Positions 53,734 to 55,426 of a stretch of DNA of 55,426 nucleotides are shown piece by piece. The notes beneath the pieces are model-generated. The model was not told the DNA's origin and ran no database searches. It worked only from the letters and a program-made list of their open reading frames with translations. Origin of the DNA: a virus; IMG/VR virus record IMGVR_UViG_3300045253_000025, positions 1 to 55,426 of that record. One strand, 5' to 3'. Each line of letters starts with the position of its first letter. Position 1 is the stretch's first letter. Both the position numbers and the translations under genes were made by a program.

Positions 53734-54786
53734 TCAATCCTCCAATTCTGGGAAGGGGATTTTCCGCTTGTATAAGCCGAAGGGTGAGTTTTTTGTAATC
53801 AGATCGAATAGATCGGAGCGGCCTCCGTACCTTGTGAATAGCGACCCCGGCTTGAAGTAATGCTCGGCAGCTTCGGTATGGCCGTAGACTTTGATTGCCT
53901 CGTACCAGCGGACGATCTGAGCAAGGTACTTATCTAGCTGGTCGGTAACGAATCGCTCGATGTCATCGGGTGAAAAGATTACACGGAATCGGATGAAATA
54001 ATGGGCGGGGTCTTTGTCGATATCGGCAGCGATGCGATCGACGAACATCTCAACCGTTTTGTCCTTGAGCGTCATCCGATGCCCAGGCTGACGAACCAGA
54101 TCATAGACGACGCCACGGATCGGCTTGCCTAGCTCCTGCTCTGCGCAGTAGCAGTACATCCCGGTCTGAAGATCAAAGGGAAGTGAATCGCGGATACCGT
54201 CTTCGTCGATACGTCCCTTGGTCTTCATCTCGTGGAGATAGAGACCGGGAGCTTCCTTATACTTGTCGTCGAAGATTCCGTCTTTGCGACCAGTGAGTGG
54301 AATGAAGTAAGTATCATCGGGACTATCTAAGTCTGATATTCTGGTATCGTAAAGCGTCTTGAAGACCCGCTCCCGCTCGACCCATTTTCGTTCCTTGTCG
54401 GTCTTCTTCCAAAATTCGAGATACTTGGGAAGCATCATCTCAACCGTCTTGTGGATGACTTCGAGTTGCTTGATCTCCTTGTCGGTTAGACCGGCTAACT
54501 GGATTGACTTCTTGCGATAGGCTTTGATCGCCGCTTTCGGACCGAGACCATCTGTGTGAATGCGAGCCAGAGCGTCATGGAAACAGGAACCGAACTCGAT
54601 CGGATCGGAAGTAACTTTTTTCGACCAGCCTTCCATGACGTGCAACCGGAAATGTTCCCGATCTTCGAGGAAGGTCTGGATCGAGCCTTGCGTCAGTCCG
54701 TCACGATACAAGTCCCAGATCGGCTCCGACTTGATCGGGCGCTTGCGGGACGGGATCGCGGACGGTTTCTTCTTGGTGAATGGCAT
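53734..54786 (-). CDS. PD-(D/E)XK exonuclease (Cas4/RecB-like)
   Basis: 350 residues from the ATG at 54786 (12 extra codons upstream in frame). FGSCFHDALARIHTDG carries the conserved His, then PLTGRKDGIFDD (Asp), YLHEMKTKGRI (E-x-K) and FDLQTGMYCYCAEQ (Q-x3-Y). This is the arrangement of the PDDEXK_1/Cas4-type family used in phage recombination. Probably a 5'-3' exonuclease with the Sak4-like and ssDNA-binding-like proteins. Confidence 0.8.
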   Translation of the reverse strand: MPFTKKKPSAIPSRKRPIKSEPIWDLYRDGLTQGSIQTFLEDREHFRLHVMEGWSKKVTSDPIEFGSCFHDALARIHTDGLGPKAAIKAYRKKSIQLAGLTDKEIKQLEVIHKTVEMMLPKYLEFWKKTDKERKWVERERVFKTLYDTRISDLDSPDDTYFIPLTGRKDGIFDDKYKEAPGLYLHEMKTKGRIDEDGIRDSLPFDLQTGMYCYCAEQELGKPIRGVVYDLVRQPGHRMTLKDKTVEMFVDRIAADIDKDPAHYFIRFRVIFSPDDIERFVTDQLDKYLAQIVRWYEAIKVYGHTEAAEHYFKPGSLFTRYGGRSDLFDLITKNSPFGLYKRKIPFPELED

Positions 54787-54788
54787 CG

Positions 54789-54977
54789 TTAAATCTTCCT
54801 GACTTGGGGGTACTTCTGGCAAAGCTCGGTATAGTTCCGCTGGATGACCTTGTATTTTTCTTCGCTCAAGCCGCTGTCTCGGATCGCTTGCGGATCGAAC
54901 ATATCGTAAGCCCCGGACGATCGGATCACTTCGTATCGCTCGAAGTCCTCAATGCGGATTTCTTGCCAATAGATCAT
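54789..54977 (-). CDS. Hypothetical 62-residue protein
   Basis: MIYWQEIRIEDFERYEVIRS then DMFDPQAIRDSGLSEEKYKVI. Charged and helical. ATGA overlap with the next membrane gene upstream, two bases before the exonuclease. No family recognised. Confidence 0.5.
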   Translation of the reverse strand: MIYWQEIRIEDFERYEVIRSSGAYDMFDPQAIRDSGLSEEKYKVIQRNYTELCQKYPQVRKI

Positions 54978-55126
54978 TTTCGCTTCTCTTGTTTTGCTTC
55001 TTCGGTAAGCATCGAATCGTCTAAATAATCGAGTATCTTCCCTAAAACTCCGACTTTGCGAGCCAGAAAACCTACGAGCAATACCCCAGCCAGATAACCG
55101 AGACAGAATCCCTGCCAGAACTCCAT
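54974..55126 (-). CDS. Small membrane protein
   Basis: 50 residues: MEFWQGFCLGYLAGVLLVGF then LARKVGVLGKILDYL and a charged tail. One membrane helix. Its ATG overlaps the glycosylase stop (TGATG), its stop overlaps the next start (ATGA). Unknown function. Confidence 0.55.
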   Translation of the reverse strand: MEFWQGFCLGYLAGVLLVGFLARKVGVLGKILDYLDDSMLTEEAKQEKRK

Positions 55127-55426
55127 CACAAAATCCTTTCTAAGAATCCTCGCAGCTTCAAGACGTTCCGCTTCCAGTCGAGGACCAAATCCTTGCGGGG
55201 GGAAGTCTCGTGCAGAAAATAAGCCGGGTGAGTGATCTCGATAGTCGGGAGATTCGTATCGGGACCGAACCGCTCCGCGACCCGGCCAACGTAAACGATT
55301 CCCTTCGGCTTGGCTAGCTCAATCAATTCAACGATCCGGGGAGAGCAAGCTTTGGCTTCTTCCTTCGATGGCTCCCGAACGGTACGAGCTTGCAGATCGA
55401 GCCAGGGAGCGCAAGCCAGGATGTTC
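55126..55426 (-). CDS. Uracil-DNA glycosylase-like, C-terminal part
   Basis: This continues the gene that begins at 483. The C-terminal part contains GIVYVGRVAERFGP and then THPAYFLHE. The latter fits the second active-site loop of uracil-DNA glycosylases (H-P-[AS]). Bases 55300-55426 repeat 1-127, so only the part down to 55126 is additional. The stop TGA at 55128-55126 overlaps the ATG of the next small membrane gene by one base, implying translational coupling. Confidence 0.85.
   Translation of the reverse strand, partial: NILACAPWLDLQARTVREPSKEEAKACSPRIVELIELAKPKGIVYVGRVAERFGPDTNLPTIEITHPAYFLHETSPRKDLVLDWKRNVLKLRGFLERIL
55300..55426. repeat. Direct terminal overlap (right copy)
   Basis: This is the second copy of the 127-base overlap. 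Removing it gives a circle of about 55,299 bp. It lies inside the uracil-DNA glycosylase gene, which would be an odd place for a natural genome end. Confidence 0.95.

Overview
The window is the complete genome of a tailed double-stranded DNA phage, assembled as a circle. Its first 127 bases (1-127) are repeated exactly at the end (55300-55426), so the circle is about 55,299 bp. The exact value 127 matches a common assembler k-mer length, so this is more likely an assembly overlap than a biological terminal repeat. Large terminase, portal, major capsid, decoration, protease, tube and neck genes are present. No integrase, tRNA, rRNA or CRISPR array was recognised. Apart from three plus-strand genes, everything is read leftward on the minus strand. 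Genes are packed with ATGA, TGATG or TAATG stop/start overlaps, and no stretch over 300 bases lacks a gene (the longest gap is 24416-24630). The host is not shown directly. Exported CxxCH cytochrome-like proteins, a GYF_2-type domain and CsrA are compatible with a planctomycete or similar aquatic bacterium, but this is inference.

Following transcription (right to left, across the junction): 55.4-46.7 kb is replication and nucleotide metabolism. It holds uracil-DNA glycosylase (split by the contig ends), a PD-(D/E)XK exonuclease, a RecA/Sak4-like ATPase, an ssDNA-binding-like protein, family A DNA polymerase, primase-helicase, CsrA and ThyX. Next, 45.9-40.5 kb is an unusual cargo block: a HAD-like protein, a papain-like peptidase, and two exported proteins with haem-binding CxxCH motifs, one also carrying a GYF-like domain. 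Then 40.4-31.7 kb holds a ParB-like protein, both terminase subunits, a methyltransferase and an island of unrecognised genes with different codon style. The 31.6-28.5 kb block has a glycosyltransferase-like protein, a second methyltransferase, an HNH nuclease and an acyl carrier protein. The 28.4-3.6 kb block is virion genes: a plus-strand carbohydrate-binding-like protein, protease/scaffold, decoration, major capsid, membrane proteins (possibly lysis), a lipoprotein-HNH-fibre fusion, neck proteins, tail tube, tape-measure-like protein, a probable -1 frameshift gene, portal, and a large tail-tip protein. The left end (3.6-0 kb) has two plus-strand genes, one nuclease-like, then a leftward operon with a TOPRIM/Topo VI-A-like protein and an Ala-repeat protein.

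Three genome-wide patterns stand out. First, at least eight and perhaps fourteen tiny, very basic proteins, many starting M-[KR]-x-[GS]-T-x-[RK]-L-[IM], sit one after another behind virion genes. Second, a related set of dispersed ~25-30 bp DNA elements sharing TTTTNTGAGAAGAA recurs between genes and, in several reading frames, inside genes. Third, seven promoters share TTGAC[AT]-N17-TAnnnn, and several carry the 12-mer TTTTGAGACTTC in or beside the spacer, which suggests a common operator.
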